Shown here: in pieces, positions 8,178 through 17,552 of the stretch
How positions within the stretch are numbered: position 1 is the first letter of the stretch
Layout of the letters: each line of letters starts with the position of its first letter
DNA from: Oscillospiraceae bacterium
GTDB taxonomy: Bacteria; Bacillota; Clostridia; Oscillospirales; CAG-272
DNA length: 49,541 nt
Assembly (NCBI GenBank): GCA_015064685.1
Contig: SVRT01000007.1
Span: 69,361-118,901 of the forward strand
Direction: 5' to 3'
Notes under the pieces: generated by a model
What the model was told of the DNA's origin: nothing
Seen by the model: the letters and a program-made list of their open reading frames with translations, nothing else
Database searches by the model: none
Made by a program: the position numbers and the translations under genes

Positions 8178-9128
8178 ATGAGCCTGATATATTCAAACAT
8201 TCCCGAGCTTGAGGGCACGGACACGGAGATAACGCTTGCAAACCTAGCGCAACTTGAAACCGACCTTGAAAGACTGTTCGAAAAGCGAATGGCACATCTC
8301 TGTGAGCTGGCAAACGCAATTATCAAGGACGGCGGAGACGTTGACCTTGTAAAGAGTATTATCCTGTCTATTCGTTCTGACGGAGAGATAGATGAGGGGC
8401 GCGTTTCAAATGAAAACCTTGATGAGCTGCGCAAGCTTTTCTTGAATATCTCGTTTTTTGAAAGAATGATGATTTTTCGTGAAGTATTTGGGAAAATGCC
8501 GCAGAGACAGCGCACAGTCGAAGGAGATGAGGCGCATCTTCTCCCCGAAGCGCATAACAGAATTGCCTATATGAGAAATTCATATAACGATAAGGCATTC
8601 GGATTTTTCTCGGGGATCATGGATGATGCAAAGGCAACCTATCCCGAGAGTATTACAGACGTTTGTGAGAGCGTTTTAAACGGACGGTGTGAGTATTGCA
8701 TTCTTCCAATAGAAACAATGCGTGACGGAAGGCTTATCTCATTTTATCAGGCAATAATAAATTACGATCTGAAAATATGCGCCGAATATGATCTTGTCAA
8801 TACAGACGGCGCGGGATATACCAGATATGCTCTGCTCGGCAGAAGCGAAAGATCATCAGCAAATTTCAGAACTTCAAAAAAGAACGGAAGATTCGTTGAG
8901 ATCACATACTCAGACAGCAGTATTTCGCTTATAGAAATATTAAGTGTAGCAGAGTACTGCGGACTTAAGATTGACAGTGTTGATACACTGGTAATAAACG
9001 AGATCAGCGAGGAAAAAAGATTTTGCATAGTATTCTCTGCCGAGAATGCGGACGTTGAATCTTTTACTGCTTATCTTGCGACCGATTTTCCTGACGTCGT
9101 CGTGCTCGGAATATACGGACGCGCATAA
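8178..9128 (+). CDS. Prephenate dehydratase-like protein with ACT-type C-terminus, substrate lobe reduced
   Basis: 316 residues, not a standard family member. Residues 20-100 are helical (LETDLERLFEKRM resembles the first helix of AroQ chorismate mutases, weakly). Residues 127-205 read like the first lobe of prephenate dehydratase: RIAYM, then a VLNGRCEYCILPIET stretch matching the usual 'GxxDYGVLPIEN', then YDLKICAEYDLV. The chain then jumps to GYTRYALLGR (213-222), which matches the catalytic TRF motif region. About 80-90 residues that normally form the second lobe are missing. Residues 239-316 resemble the ACT domain and end VVVLGIYGRA, like the LGSYP end of that domain, but the phenylalanine-binding ESRP is absent. 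I infer a non-catalytic, possibly ligand-sensing derivative. It is coupled to htpG (one-base gap). Confidence 0.6.
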   Translation: MSLIYSNIPELEGTDTEITLANLAQLETDLERLFEKRMAHLCELANAIIKDGGDVDLVKSIILSIRSDGEIDEGRVSNENLDELRKLFLNISFFERMMIFREVFGKMPQRQRTVEGDEAHLLPEAHNRIAYMRNSYNDKAFGFFSGIMDDAKATYPESITDVCESVLNGRCEYCILPIETMRDGRLISFYQAIINYDLKICAEYDLVNTDGAGYTRYALLGRSERSSANFRTSKKNGRFVEITYSDSSISLIEILSVAEYCGLKIDSVDTLVINEISEEKRFCIVFSAENADVESFTAYLATDFPDVVVLGIYGRA

Positions 9129-9165
9129 ATGAATAAAGGAATAAATAAACTGAAAGGATAATATT

Positions 9166-9420
9166 ATGGAACATATTAGCTACAAAACACAGGGAACCTG
9201 CTCAAGACAGATCGATATGGATATCGAAAACGGCATTATAGTTGACGCCAAGTTTACCGGAGGCTGTTCAGGTAATACCCAGGGAGTTGCGGCACTTGTT
9301 GTCGGCATGACGGTTGAGGAGGCTATCAAGCGCCTTCGCGGCATCCATTGCGGTCCCAGACCAACATCCTGTCCCGACCAGCTTGCTCGCGCACTTGAGG
9401 AGCATCTTGCAAATAAGTAA
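9166..9420 (+). CDS. TSCPD domain protein (TIGR03905 type)
   Basis: 84-residue small protein named after its conserved TSCPDQLARAL motif (residues about 66-76). Other conserved features are GTCSRQIDMDI near the start and GGCSGNTQGVAAL in the middle; its cysteines (GTCS, GGCS, HCG, SCP) could bind metal or a cofactor. The same domain is found at the end of some ribonucleotide reductases. Stand-alone copies are common in Clostridia and have no assigned function. AAAGGA precedes the ATG by 8 bases. It lies 37 bases after the PDT-like gene and 40 before the phosphohexomutase gene. Confidence 0.85.
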   Translation: MEHISYKTQGTCSRQIDMDIENGIIVDAKFTGGCSGNTQGVAALVVGMTVEEAIKRLRGIHCGPRPTSCPDQLARALEEHLANK

Positions 9421-9460
9421 TACATAAAACGTATATTTCTTCATTTTGAAAGGATAATCT

Positions 9461-11176
9461 ATGGAAAAGTACCTTGAAAACTATTATCTTTGGTTGAAAT
9501 CCCCTGCGCTTTCGGATGACGAAAGAGCGGAGCTGAAAAGCATAGCAGACAACGACGATGAAATCAAGATCCGTTTTTCATCTGGACTTACCTTCGGTAC
9601 AGCGGGACTCCGCGGCACGATGAAGGTTGGTATGAACGCGATGAATGTATATACCGTCGCACAGGCGACCCAGGGTCTTGCAAACCTTATTCACAAGGAA
9701 AACAGAACTACAGACGGAGTTGTCATAGCCTGCGACTCGAGAAACAATTCCGATTTGTTTGCAAAGGTCTCTGCAGAGGTGTTGGCGGCTGCCGATATCC
9801 CCGTATGGATTTTTGACGAGCTTCGCCCCACTCCCGAGCTTTCGTTCGCTATACGTGAGCTTGGATGCGTTGCGGGAATAAATATCACTGCATCACACAA
9901 TCCCAAGCAATATAACGGATACAAGGCTTATTGGGATGATGGCGCACAGCTCCCTCCGGAGCATGCGAATACCGTATACGGCGAAATATGCAAGATAGAT
10001 ATTTTCAACGATGTAAAGCGACTTGATTTTGACACTGCAGTTGCGGACGGTAAGATCACGGTTATCGGTCGCGATATGGACGAAAAGTATCTCGCGAAGG
10101 TCTCCGAGCAGCTTGTTAACCCCGATGCGGTCAAGGCGGTTGCGGATGATCTTAAGATAGTCTATACTCCTCTTCACGGAACCGGACATAAGCTTGTTCC
10201 CGAGATCCTCAAGCGTATCGGTCTCAAACATCTTTACAGAGTTGAGGAGCAGTTCAAGATTGACGGAAACTTCCCTACGGTAGAAAAGCCCAACCCCGAG
10301 TACGCTGATGTATTTAAGCTTGGAATTGAGATAGCAAACAGTGTTGGAAGCAACCTTATCGTTGCTACTGACCCCGATGCTGACCGTGTCGGAGTAATGG
10401 CAAGAACGAAGGACGGCTCATTCCGTACTATCACAGGAAACCAGATGGGCGCGCTTCTTCTTGATTATATTATTACTGCATACGAAGAGACTAACACCAT
10501 GCCGCCTCTTCCATACGCCGTAAAATCTATTGTCTCAACGGAGCTCGCAACCAAGATCTGTGAAGCGCATAACGTGGAGATGTTCAATGTTCTCACTGGC
10601 TTCAAGTTTATCGGCGAGGTCATCAAGAATCACGAAAAGAGTGGAGAGGGCTCCTTCCTCTTTGGCTTTGAGGAGAGCTACGGATATCTTAAGGGAACGT
10701 ATGCAAGAGATAAGGACGCAGTTGTAGCTTCTATGCTCATCTGTGAAATGACAGCTTATTACTATGCAAAAAACATGACACTTTGTGACGCGCTTGACGG
10801 ACTTTTTGAAAAATACGGATTCTGCCGTGAAGCGAACGTAGAAATATACATGGAGGGTGTTGACGGTCCTCAGAGAATGGCGGCACTTCTCGACGGTATG
10901 AGAGCGGATATTCCCACTGAGCTTGGTGGCACCCCCGTTAAGACATTCGGTGACTATCAGGCAGAGATATTCGTTGACGTCGCTAGTGGAGAAAAAACCC
11001 CCACGGGACTTCCCAGATCCAATATGCTCTGCTTCAAGCTTGAGAACGGAGACGTAGTTATTGTTCGTCCCTCGGGAACTGAGCCTAAGGTCAAATTCTA
11101 CTTCCTTGTCATCGCTCCCGATTCAAATACCGCAGATTCAAGGATCGAAGCATATAGAAAGTCACTTAACGTATAA
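9461..11176 (+). CDS. Phospho-sugar mutase (phosphoglucomutase/phosphomannomutase family)
   Basis: 571-residue alpha-D-phosphohexomutase, probably interconverting glucose-1-P and glucose-6-P in the cytosol, feeding UDP-glucose and polysaccharide synthesis. All four family signatures are present: TFGTAGLRG near 44-52, the phosphoserine loop ITASHNP with Ser145, the Mg loop DPDADRVGV, the sugar-binding FGFEESYG, and the phosphate-binding RPSGTEPKVKFY near the C-terminus. Length is typical of the PgcA-like bacterial branch. AAAGGA precedes the ATG. It is the last gene before a strong bidirectional-position terminator facing dnaE. Choice between glucose and mannose substrate cannot be made from motifs alone. 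Confidence 0.94.
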   Translation: MEKYLENYYLWLKSPALSDDERAELKSIADNDDEIKIRFSSGLTFGTAGLRGTMKVGMNAMNVYTVAQATQGLANLIHKENRTTDGVVIACDSRNNSDLFAKVSAEVLAAADIPVWIFDELRPTPELSFAIRELGCVAGINITASHNPKQYNGYKAYWDDGAQLPPEHANTVYGEICKIDIFNDVKRLDFDTAVADGKITVIGRDMDEKYLAKVSEQLVNPDAVKAVADDLKIVYTPLHGTGHKLVPEILKRIGLKHLYRVEEQFKIDGNFPTVEKPNPEYADVFKLGIEIANSVGSNLIVATDPDADRVGVMARTKDGSFRTITGNQMGALLLDYIITAYEETNTMPPLPYAVKSIVSTELATKICEAHNVEMFNVLTGFKFIGEVIKNHEKSGEGSFLFGFEESYGYLKGTYARDKDAVVASMLICEMTAYYYAKNMTLCDALDGLFEKYGFCREANVEIYMEGVDGPQRMAALLDGMRADIPTELGGTPVKTFGDYQAEIFVDVASGEKTPTGLPRSNMLCFKLENGDVVIVRPSGTEPKVKFYFLVIAPDSNTADSRIEAYRKSLNV

Positions 11177-11182
11177 AGAACA

Positions 11183-11215
11183 AAAGAACCGCGCGATGCG
11201 CGGTTCTTTGCTTTT
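11183..11215 (+). terminator. Rho-independent terminator between phosphohexomutase and dnaE
   Basis: Stem of 12 bp (AAAGAACCGCGC paired with GCGCGGTTCTTT, loop GAT) at 11183-11209, followed by a T-rich stretch on the plus strand. It lies between two convergent genes; A-rich sequence on the other side could let it act on dnaE transcripts too. Confidence 0.88.
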
Positions 11216-14200
11216 ATTTTGCTACTACGTTTTCATCGCCAAGTATTTCCTTGAGCTGAGAAATAACGTAATCGGTGCAGTAAATCCTCTCGCTATACTC
11301 GGAATACTTTTTTGTTGACATATCGTAGAAAATGACTCTTACGTCTCCTTCGTTAAATATGTCGACCATATTCTTCGCCTTTAAAAATTCCAAGCACGAC
11401 ATATCCGTAACCCTGAGATAAACCTTTGTTACGGTGCTCTGGCTATGGATTGGTGCGGGTGCTTCTCTTTTGCCCTCAAGTGGCGGAGCTGTCGCGGGAA
11501 TATTGGTATTAGTAGCAAGACCCGCCGATGCGTACATCGAAAGATACATCGAGAGCGGCGACATGGGATTATTCTCGGCTACCGTTTCTGTACCGTGAGA
11601 AATCGCTTTCTGCTCTTGTATAGCGCTCTCCTTCTTTTGCATCGGTTGTCTTACATATATCTCATTGTCTATGAGCGGTGTCAGAGCATTGACAATAAGC
11701 TTAGGCTCATCGTCATCCTTGATTGAGACCGTGCCTTCGACAAATACCGCTCCGTCAACGTAGATCTCGTGTGAGAATTCTCTATATGACTTGGCAAATG
11801 CAATACACTCTATATCTCCGTATTTGTCTTCTATTTTGAAGAATGCCATCTGCTCGTTATTTCGGGTATTCTTAACCGAAACAGAGCTTATTATTCCGGT
11901 AGCACTTGCTCGGTCTCTGTCCGAGTAAATGTAGCCGCCGTCTGCATCCTTTTCAAGGATCTCGGAGGTGCGCAAAGGAGAAAGCTCTTCTATATGCTTG
12001 CTGTAGCTGTCAAGCATGTGCCCCGAGAAATACATTCCCGATGCCTCTTTTTCCAGCATAAGCTTTTCTCTGATATTGAGATCGGGAATATCGGGATAGT
12101 CGAATTCCGGGGCGGCTATCTCGCCAGATTGGAACATATCAAGCTGACCGATAGGATTGTTTCTCGCTTTTTGCATCACGTTGTCAACTATCGTTTCGTA
12201 GGAAGCGAGGATCTGTGAACGGTAACGTCCAAGACCGTCAAATGCGCCGCATTTGATAAGAGCTTCCACCTGGCGCTTGTTAAGATCAGTGGTCGCGCTC
12301 ATTCGCTCGACAAAATTATCGAAGGAGGTAAATCGACCGTCAAAGGAGCGCTCGTTAATGATAGCCTCAATGAACTGTCTACCTACGTTTTTAAGCGCAA
12401 GGAGACCGTAGCGAATATTACCGTCGTTGCTGTCGGCACTAAAGTTAACACGGCTTGAATTGATGTCGGGCGGCAAAACTGAAATGCCGAACCTTGAGCA
12501 TTCTGCAATGTATTCGGCAACCTTACCTTGATTACCAAGTACACTTGTAAGGAGAGCCGACATATATTCGCCTGTGTAATGAGCCTTGAGATAAGCGGAG
12601 CGGTAGGAAATAACGGCATAGGCAGCCGCGTGCGCTTTATTGAAGGCATAGTTTGCAAAGCTTGCCATATCCTCAAAAAGCTTTTCTGCCTTTCTGCCGT
12701 CAATTCCGTTTGACTCTGCGCCCTTGATGAACGCCTCGCGCTCTGCTTCAAGCACGTCTGCCTTTTTCTTTGACATAGCTCGACGGACTATGTCCGCATG
12801 CCCGAACGTGTATCCTGCGATGGTTCGGAATATGCTCATTACCTGCTCCTGATACACCGTGCATCCGTACGTGTTTTTGAGTATAGGTTCAAGCTGTGGC
12901 AGATCGTACGAGATCTTCGAAGGATCGTGCCTGCACTCGACGAATCTCGGTATCGAGTCCATAGGACCGGGACGGTAAAGTGAAATAACCGAAATAACGT
13001 CGTCAAGGCTTTCCGGCTTGAGATTCTGCAGCACCTGACGTATTCCGTCCGATTCAAGCTGGAAAACACCGAGCGCATCTCCCCTTGAAATAAGCTCAAA
13101 CGTCTTTTTATCGTCAAGCGGTATTTTTTCAATGTCAAATTCGGGATAACGCTCTTTTATTTGTGTCTGCGCGTCGTTAATTATCGTAAGATAGCGAAGC
13201 GCAAGAAAATCGAATTTTAAAAGTCCGAGATTGGCTATAGTATCCATATCGAACTGCGTGACGACTGTTCCGTTACTGATTGACAAAGGCACGTATTCGC
13301 TGATAGGCTTGTCCGTGATAACTACACCTGCAGCATGCACCGAAATATTTCTCGGCATGCCCTCAAGTGATATAGCAGTATCAACGAGCTTACGGACTTG
13401 CTCGGACTCGTTGTAGAGCATTTTAAGCTCCTTAAAGCGCAGAGCGTTCTTGAGAGTGATGCCAAGCTCGTTTGGTATCGCCTTCGCGACAACGTCAACG
13501 TCAGCATAAGGCATGCCCATAGCGCGTCCGCAATCGCGGATAGCAGCCTTTGCGGCAAGCGTACCGAATGTGATAATCTGTGAAACGTGTTCTCTGCCGT
13601 ATTTTTTTACAACGTAATCTATCACCTCGTCGCGACGGTTGTAGCAGAAGTCCATATCAATATCGGGCATACTTACGCGCTCGGGGTTAAGAAAACGCTC
13701 AAAAAGAAGATCGAATTTTATCGAGTCGATCTCGGTAATTCCAAGGAGATAAGCGACAAGGCTTCCTGCTCCCGATCCACGTCCGGGACCTACGGGAATG
13801 TCCGCTTTTTTTGCGAACATAACGTAATCCTGAACGATAAGAAAATAATCGGCATAGCCCATCGTGTTGATTACGTCAAGCTCATATTCTATTCTGTCAA
13901 GATAAGCTTTTTCGTTGTTTGAATCATTATCGCCGTAAACAATATGACCTTTTGAAAGTCTCCGCTCGAGACCCGAATAGGTAAGCTCCTTGAGATACTC
14001 TTCAGCACCCTTTCCACCGGGACACGGAAATTTTGGAAGAAGCACCTTGTCAAACTCAAGCTCAAGATTACACATATCGGCAATGCGAACGGTGTTTTCG
14101 ATAGCACCATCGTAATCACCGTAAATGTTTTTCATCTCATCGGTTGTCTTGATATAGTAATCGTCTGTATCAAAGCTTGGCTTGTTTGGACTGTCGATCG

Positions 14201-14882
14201 TCGTATTTGTCTGGATACACATAAGAATTTCCTGTGTCTCGGAATCTCTTTTGCGAAGATAATGACAGTCATTTGTCGCAACCATAGGCAGATCGCATTC
14301 TTTAGCCAATTGTACGAGCAAAGGAAGTATCGCTCGGGTCTCCTCTGTACCGTGATCCTGAAGCTCAATATAGTAATTGTCTCTGCCAAAAATTGCGGAA
14401 TATTCAAGAGCGGTCTTTTTTGCTCCCTCAAAATCACCGACAGACAAAAGTCTCGGTATCTTACCCGAAAGGCACGCGGATAGCGCTATAAGTCCCTCGG
14501 AATATTGCTTGAGTAACTCCTCGTCAACTCTCGGCTTAGAATAAAAACCTTCTGTAAAGCCGTGTGAAACGAGCTTAATAAGATTTTTATATCCAATTAT
14601 ATTCTTGCACAGAAGAACAAGATGGTAATATGAATCAATATTTGTTCTCTTATCAAATCTCGAGCCCGTGGAAACGTAGACCTCGCATCCGATTATCGGC
14701 TTTATACCTGCTTTTTTACAGGTCTTGTAAAACTCAATTACACCGTACATATTACCGTGATCGGTAATGGCAACGGCATCCTGATCACATTCTGCGAGTC
14801 TTTCGGGAATGTCCTTGATACGGCAAGCGCCGTCAAGCAGGCTGTATTCACTGTGAAGATGAAGATGAACGAATTCGCCCAT
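11214..14882 (-). CDS. dnaE: DNA polymerase III alpha subunit, DnaE
   Basis: 1222-residue replicative polymerase subunit. Domain order: PHP domain from the start (HLHLHSEYSLLDGA at 6-19, ITDHGNMYG near 39-47), polymerase palm with GPGRGSGAGSLVAYLLG near 365-381, and the catalytic PDIDMDF (406-412). A DnaE-type finger region (RPGPMDSIPRF) and helix-hairpin-helix follow, and a C-terminal OB-fold lies near 990-1070. The exonuclease insert that marks PolC is absent, so this is DnaE. AAGGGGAAG precedes the ATG. It is the last gene of a minus-strand run HAD-murB-whiA-dnaE, 18 bases after whiA. Confidence 0.97.
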   Translation of the reverse strand: MGEFVHLHLHSEYSLLDGACRIKDIPERLAECDQDAVAITDHGNMYGVIEFYKTCKKAGIKPIIGCEVYVSTGSRFDKRTNIDSYYHLVLLCKNIIGYKNLIKLVSHGFTEGFYSKPRVDEELLKQYSEGLIALSACLSGKIPRLLSVGDFEGAKKTALEYSAIFGRDNYYIELQDHGTEETRAILPLLVQLAKECDLPMVATNDCHYLRKRDSETQEILMCIQTNTTIDSPNKPSFDTDDYYIKTTDEMKNIYGDYDGAIENTVRIADMCNLELEFDKVLLPKFPCPGGKGAEEYLKELTYSGLERRLSKGHIVYGDNDSNNEKAYLDRIEYELDVINTMGYADYFLIVQDYVMFAKKADIPVGPGRGSGAGSLVAYLLGITEIDSIKFDLLFERFLNPERVSMPDIDMDFCYNRRDEVIDYVVKKYGREHVSQIITFGTLAAKAAIRDCGRAMGMPYADVDVVAKAIPNELGITLKNALRFKELKMLYNESEQVRKLVDTAISLEGMPRNISVHAAGVVITDKPISEYVPLSISNGTVVTQFDMDTIANLGLLKFDFLALRYLTIINDAQTQIKERYPEFDIEKIPLDDKKTFELISRGDALGVFQLESDGIRQVLQNLKPESLDDVISVISLYRPGPMDSIPRFVECRHDPSKISYDLPQLEPILKNTYGCTVYQEQVMSIFRTIAGYTFGHADIVRRAMSKKKADVLEAEREAFIKGAESNGIDGRKAEKLFEDMASFANYAFNKAHAAAYAVISYRSAYLKAHYTGEYMSALLTSVLGNQGKVAEYIAECSRFGISVLPPDINSSRVNFSADSNDGNIRYGLLALKNVGRQFIEAIINERSFDGRFTSFDNFVERMSATTDLNKRQVEALIKCGAFDGLGRYRSQILASYETIVDNVMQKARNNPIGQLDMFQSGEIAAPEFDYPDIPDLNIREKLMLEKEASGMYFSGHMLDSYSKHIEELSPLRTSEILEKDADGGYIYSDRDRASATGIISSVSVKNTRNNEQMAFFKIEDKYGDIECIAFAKSYREFSHEIYVDGAVFVEGTVSIKDDDEPKLIVNALTPLIDNEIYVRQPMQKKESAIQEQKAISHGTETVAENNPMSPLSMYLSMYASAGLATNTNIPATAPPLEGKREAPAPIHSQSTVTKVYLRVTDMSCLEFLKAKNMVDIFNEGDVRVIFYDMSTKKYSEYSERIYCTDYVISQLKEILGDENVVAK

Positions 14883-14900
14883 ACGGCACTTCCCCTTTCT

Positions 14901-15797
14901 TTATAATAAATTTCTCTTTTTTGCCTCTTCGATTATTTTTGCGAGACGGTGGTTAAGCCCCGACTTTGAGATCGGAGGCTTGTGAAGCAATGCAAGCTCA
15001 CTCAAGCTCATATCGGGATTTTCAATTCTGAGTATGGCGCTCTGCTTTATCTCTCGGGGGAGATCGTCAAACGTGCTTGTAGCCTTCAGAGATTCAATGG
15101 CAGAGATCTGAAGTGCAGTTGCCTCAACGGACTTGGAAATATTCCTTGCTACACAATTAGTTGCTCTGTTCTCGTCATTTCTGAGATTTTTTTCAACCGA
15201 TGCTTCAAAAAATGAGAAAAGCGATCTGTTTCCGCCGCACGCGGTCAAAAAGTCCTCGATCGACGACTCATTTCTGTAAAACATACCAACAAGCCCATTT
15301 CGATTGGTTTTGGATGGGATGTTGATCCCCCTCTCCCCGATAACATCACAGATGAGTTGCGCCCTACATTCATTTGGGACGCGAATTTCAAGCGTGTAGG
15401 ATTTTTTGGGGTCGCTCACACTTCCCATAGCGCAAAATACCGCCCTTAAAAAGGCTGACCTGCAGTTCTGACAGGTGAAAATATGCTCGAAAGATTCGCC
15501 TGATGAAAAAGAATCAGCAAAGCATAAAAATTCAGCCAGCTTTTTTGACAAGAAAAATAGCTCGTGGCTCTCAAAGCAGCCCCTTTTGATGCTCTTTGTA
15601 TCAGGCTCACATTTGTATATGGCCTTTAGAAGGAAGACAATTTTCTCAGCGGTTTCCTTGTCGGATAGCTTTAAAATGATCTCACCGTCGGATATAGCGG
15701 ACGAAAGAGCCGCCCCGAAAAGATAAGCCTTTTTGCAGCAATTGCTCTTTATCTGTAAGGAATTAAGCTCTTCCTTTACCTGTGATGAAAAAGACAT
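14901..15797 (-). CDS. whiA: WhiA-like sporulation/cell-division regulator
   Basis: 298-residue DNA-binding protein made of a homing-endonuclease-like N-terminal fold and a C-terminal helix-turn-helix. The start MSFSSQVKEELNSL is the WhiA signature, and the C-terminus LHKPPISKSGLNHRLAKI is the conserved HTH end. In Gram-positive bacteria WhiA affects cell division and chromosome segregation. The usual neighbours are rapZ and yvcK followed by whiA. Here murB is directly upstream (19 bases), and neither rapZ nor yvcK is present in the window. The ribosome site AAGGAA is moderate. Confidence 0.95.
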   Translation of the reverse strand: MSFSSQVKEELNSLQIKSNCCKKAYLFGAALSSAISDGEIILKLSDKETAEKIVFLLKAIYKCEPDTKSIKRGCFESHELFFLSKKLAEFLCFADSFSSGESFEHIFTCQNCRSAFLRAVFCAMGSVSDPKKSYTLEIRVPNECRAQLICDVIGERGINIPSKTNRNGLVGMFYRNESSIEDFLTACGGNRSLFSFFEASVEKNLRNDENRATNCVARNISKSVEATALQISAIESLKATSTFDDLPREIKQSAILRIENPDMSLSELALLHKPPISKSGLNHRLAKIIEEAKKRNLL

Positions 15798-15816
15798 ATT
15801 TATCTATTCCTTTTCC

Positions 15817-16731
15817 TTAATTATAAGGCACGTAAATAATTTCTGTTTCAAGAGATACCCCGTTTTTCTCAAGAATAACACTTTTAACGTATTTAATCAG
15901 CTCAAGCACGTCCTTGGATGTTGCTCCGCCTCGGTTAACGGTAAATCCGGCGTGCTTTTCGGATATCTGGGCTCCACCTATCGAATAGCCCTTAAGGCCT
16001 GCCTCCTCGATAAGCTTTCCGACGAAAATATTGTCAGCAGGACGCTTGAAGGTGCTTCCCGCATTCGGTAGCTCAAGCGGTTGCTTTTCCTTGCGCGATG
16101 ACATATTTTTATTCATCAGAGCAAATATCTCCTCGGCATTTCCACCTTGTAGCTTCAAGGTGGTGGATAAAATGATGTATTCGGGATGCTCCTGAAAAAC
16201 GGAATGGCGGTATGAAAGCTTTTGAACCTCCGCGCCTATCACGTGTGCCTTGTCATCTGACGTGTCAAAATATTCGGTCTCGACTATAACGTCAGACATC
16301 TGCCCGCCGTAAGCACCGGCATTCATATACACCGCACCGCCAACGCTTCCGGGAATGCCGTATGCAAACTCAAGACCTGTCAGCGAGTGCTTTTTTCCCG
16401 CTTCTCCCGATAATTCTGTCAGCATCTTGCCGCACTCGACCTTTATATAGGTTGCTCCGTCGCGGTGAATATACTCTGTCGAGCTCATCTTCTCGGTAAA
16501 GATGACCGCACCGTCAAAGCCGCGGTCGTCAAACAGAAGATTACTCGCATTTCCGACTATTTTGTATCTGATATCTTTTTGAATACAAGTGTTTACCGCA
16601 AAGAAAAGCTCCTCGCGCGACTTGGGGAAAAGCGCATATTTAGCGTTGCCGCCGATGCGGAATGAGGAGTGCCTTGAGAGCGGCTCGTCTATCTTGATTT
16701 GAATATCCTTTCCAAAATCGATATTACACAT
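15817..16731 (-). CDS. murB: UDP-N-acetylenolpyruvoylglucosamine reductase
   Basis: 304-residue FAD- and NADPH-dependent enzyme making UDP-MurNAc in the cytosol, the second committed step of peptidoglycan precursor synthesis. Visible motifs are HSSFRIGGNAKYALFP near residue 20, VGNASNLLF (FAD pyrophosphate binding), GIPGSVGGAVYMNAGAYGG near 125-143, NAGSTFKRP with the proton-donating serine, and the C-terminal ISEKHAGFTVNRGGAT. The lack of the long insert of the E. coli enzyme makes it type II. GGAG lies 6 bases before ATG. It sits 18 bases after the HAD gene and 19 before whiA. Confidence 0.96.
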   Translation of the reverse strand: MCNIDFGKDIQIKIDEPLSRHSSFRIGGNAKYALFPKSREELFFAVNTCIQKDIRYKIVGNASNLLFDDRGFDGAVIFTEKMSSTEYIHRDGATYIKVECGKMLTELSGEAGKKHSLTGLEFAYGIPGSVGGAVYMNAGAYGGQMSDVIVETEYFDTSDDKAHVIGAEVQKLSYRHSVFQEHPEYIILSTTLKLQGGNAEEIFALMNKNMSSRKEKQPLELPNAGSTFKRPADNIFVGKLIEEAGLKGYSIGGAQISEKHAGFTVNRGGATSKDVLELIKYVKSVILEKNGVSLETEIIYVPYN

Positions 16732-16749
16732 AAGATCTCCGTTGTCGTA

Positions 16750-17439
16750 TTATTTTGTTAGAACTGATTCCATTTCCTCGTAGTTTGAAACGATATAGGT
16801 AAGCTTCATACCCTCAGGCGCGCTCTTGCCGTGAGGATTATACCAGCAGGTGTCGATTCCGATATTGATACCCCCCTGCATATCCGAGGTAAGAGAGTCT
16901 CCGATAATGATCGCTTTTTGGGGATCATAGTCGGGTATATTCTTTATGACTGCATCGAAGTATTTAACACTTGGCTTTTCGTATCCTACGTCCTCGGAAA
17001 TAAAGCATTCGTCAAAATACTTGAACAAGGGCGACGGGAAAAGACGGCTCTTCTGTATTTCCTTCTGACCGTTGGTTACAATATACATCTTGAACTTGCC
17101 GTGAAGCCTCTGACAAAGCTCAAGCGCACCGTCGATCATATATGATTTGGTCGCGAGTCTCTCGATATACTTGTCGCTGATATCCTGCGCCTTGCAGTCA
17201 AATCCGTAGTATTCAATGAGAGATGCCCAACGGGCAGGATAAAGCTTCTCCTTTTCGATCTCGCCTCTCTCAAGCATTTTCCAATATCCCGCGTTGATCT
17301 CGGAATACTTTGCAATGACCGTGTCATCACTCGGGAGAGAGAAAAATTCGAGACATTCTCTTACCGCCTCAAATTCCGAGCGGTGGAAATCCATAAGAGT
17401 AGCGTCTGCATCAAATAAAAGTGTTGTGTATCTTGACAT
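16750..17439 (-). CDS. HAD hydrolase, YjjG-type pyrimidine 5'-nucleotidase family
   Basis: 229-residue haloacid dehalogenase-fold phosphatase. Motif I is LLFDADATLMDF, with nucleophile Asp10 and acid/base Asp12. Motif II is YIVTNGQ. Motif III and IV are EDVGYEKPS and IIGDSLTSDMQGG. The spacing and the LFDxDxTLxDF start fit the YjjG/TIGR02254 group, which hydrolyses nucleoside monophosphates including non-canonical pyrimidines. A house-cleaning role is therefore plausible but unproven. It opens the run HAD-murB-whiA-dnaE. Other HAD subfamilies cannot be fully excluded. Confidence 0.88.
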   Translation of the reverse strand: MSRYTTLLFDADATLMDFHRSEFEAVRECLEFFSLPSDDTVIAKYSEINAGYWKMLERGEIEKEKLYPARWASLIEYYGFDCKAQDISDKYIERLATKSYMIDGALELCQRLHGKFKMYIVTNGQKEIQKSRLFPSPLFKYFDECFISEDVGYEKPSVKYFDAVIKNIPDYDPQKAIIIGDSLTSDMQGGINIGIDTCWYNPHGKSAPEGMKLTYIVSNYEEMESVLTK

Positions 17440-17504
17440 TTGTCTGTCCTTTCAAATAAAGATCCGCAATTATAGCACATATATTAATATTATACTATAA
17501 TAAA

Positions 17505-17545
17505 AGAAAAATTGCAACACAAAAATCAGATTTAGGTGTTGCAAT
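17505..17545 (-). terminator. Rho-independent terminator of the zinc-ribbon membrane protein gene
   Basis: 10-bp inverted repeat ATTGCAACAC (17511-17520) and GTGTTGCAAT (17536-17545) with a 15-base loop. On the minus strand it is followed by TTTTTCTTTTA. It separates this gene from the HAD-murB-whiA-dnaE run. Confidence 0.75.
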
Positions 17546-17552
17546 TTTTAAA

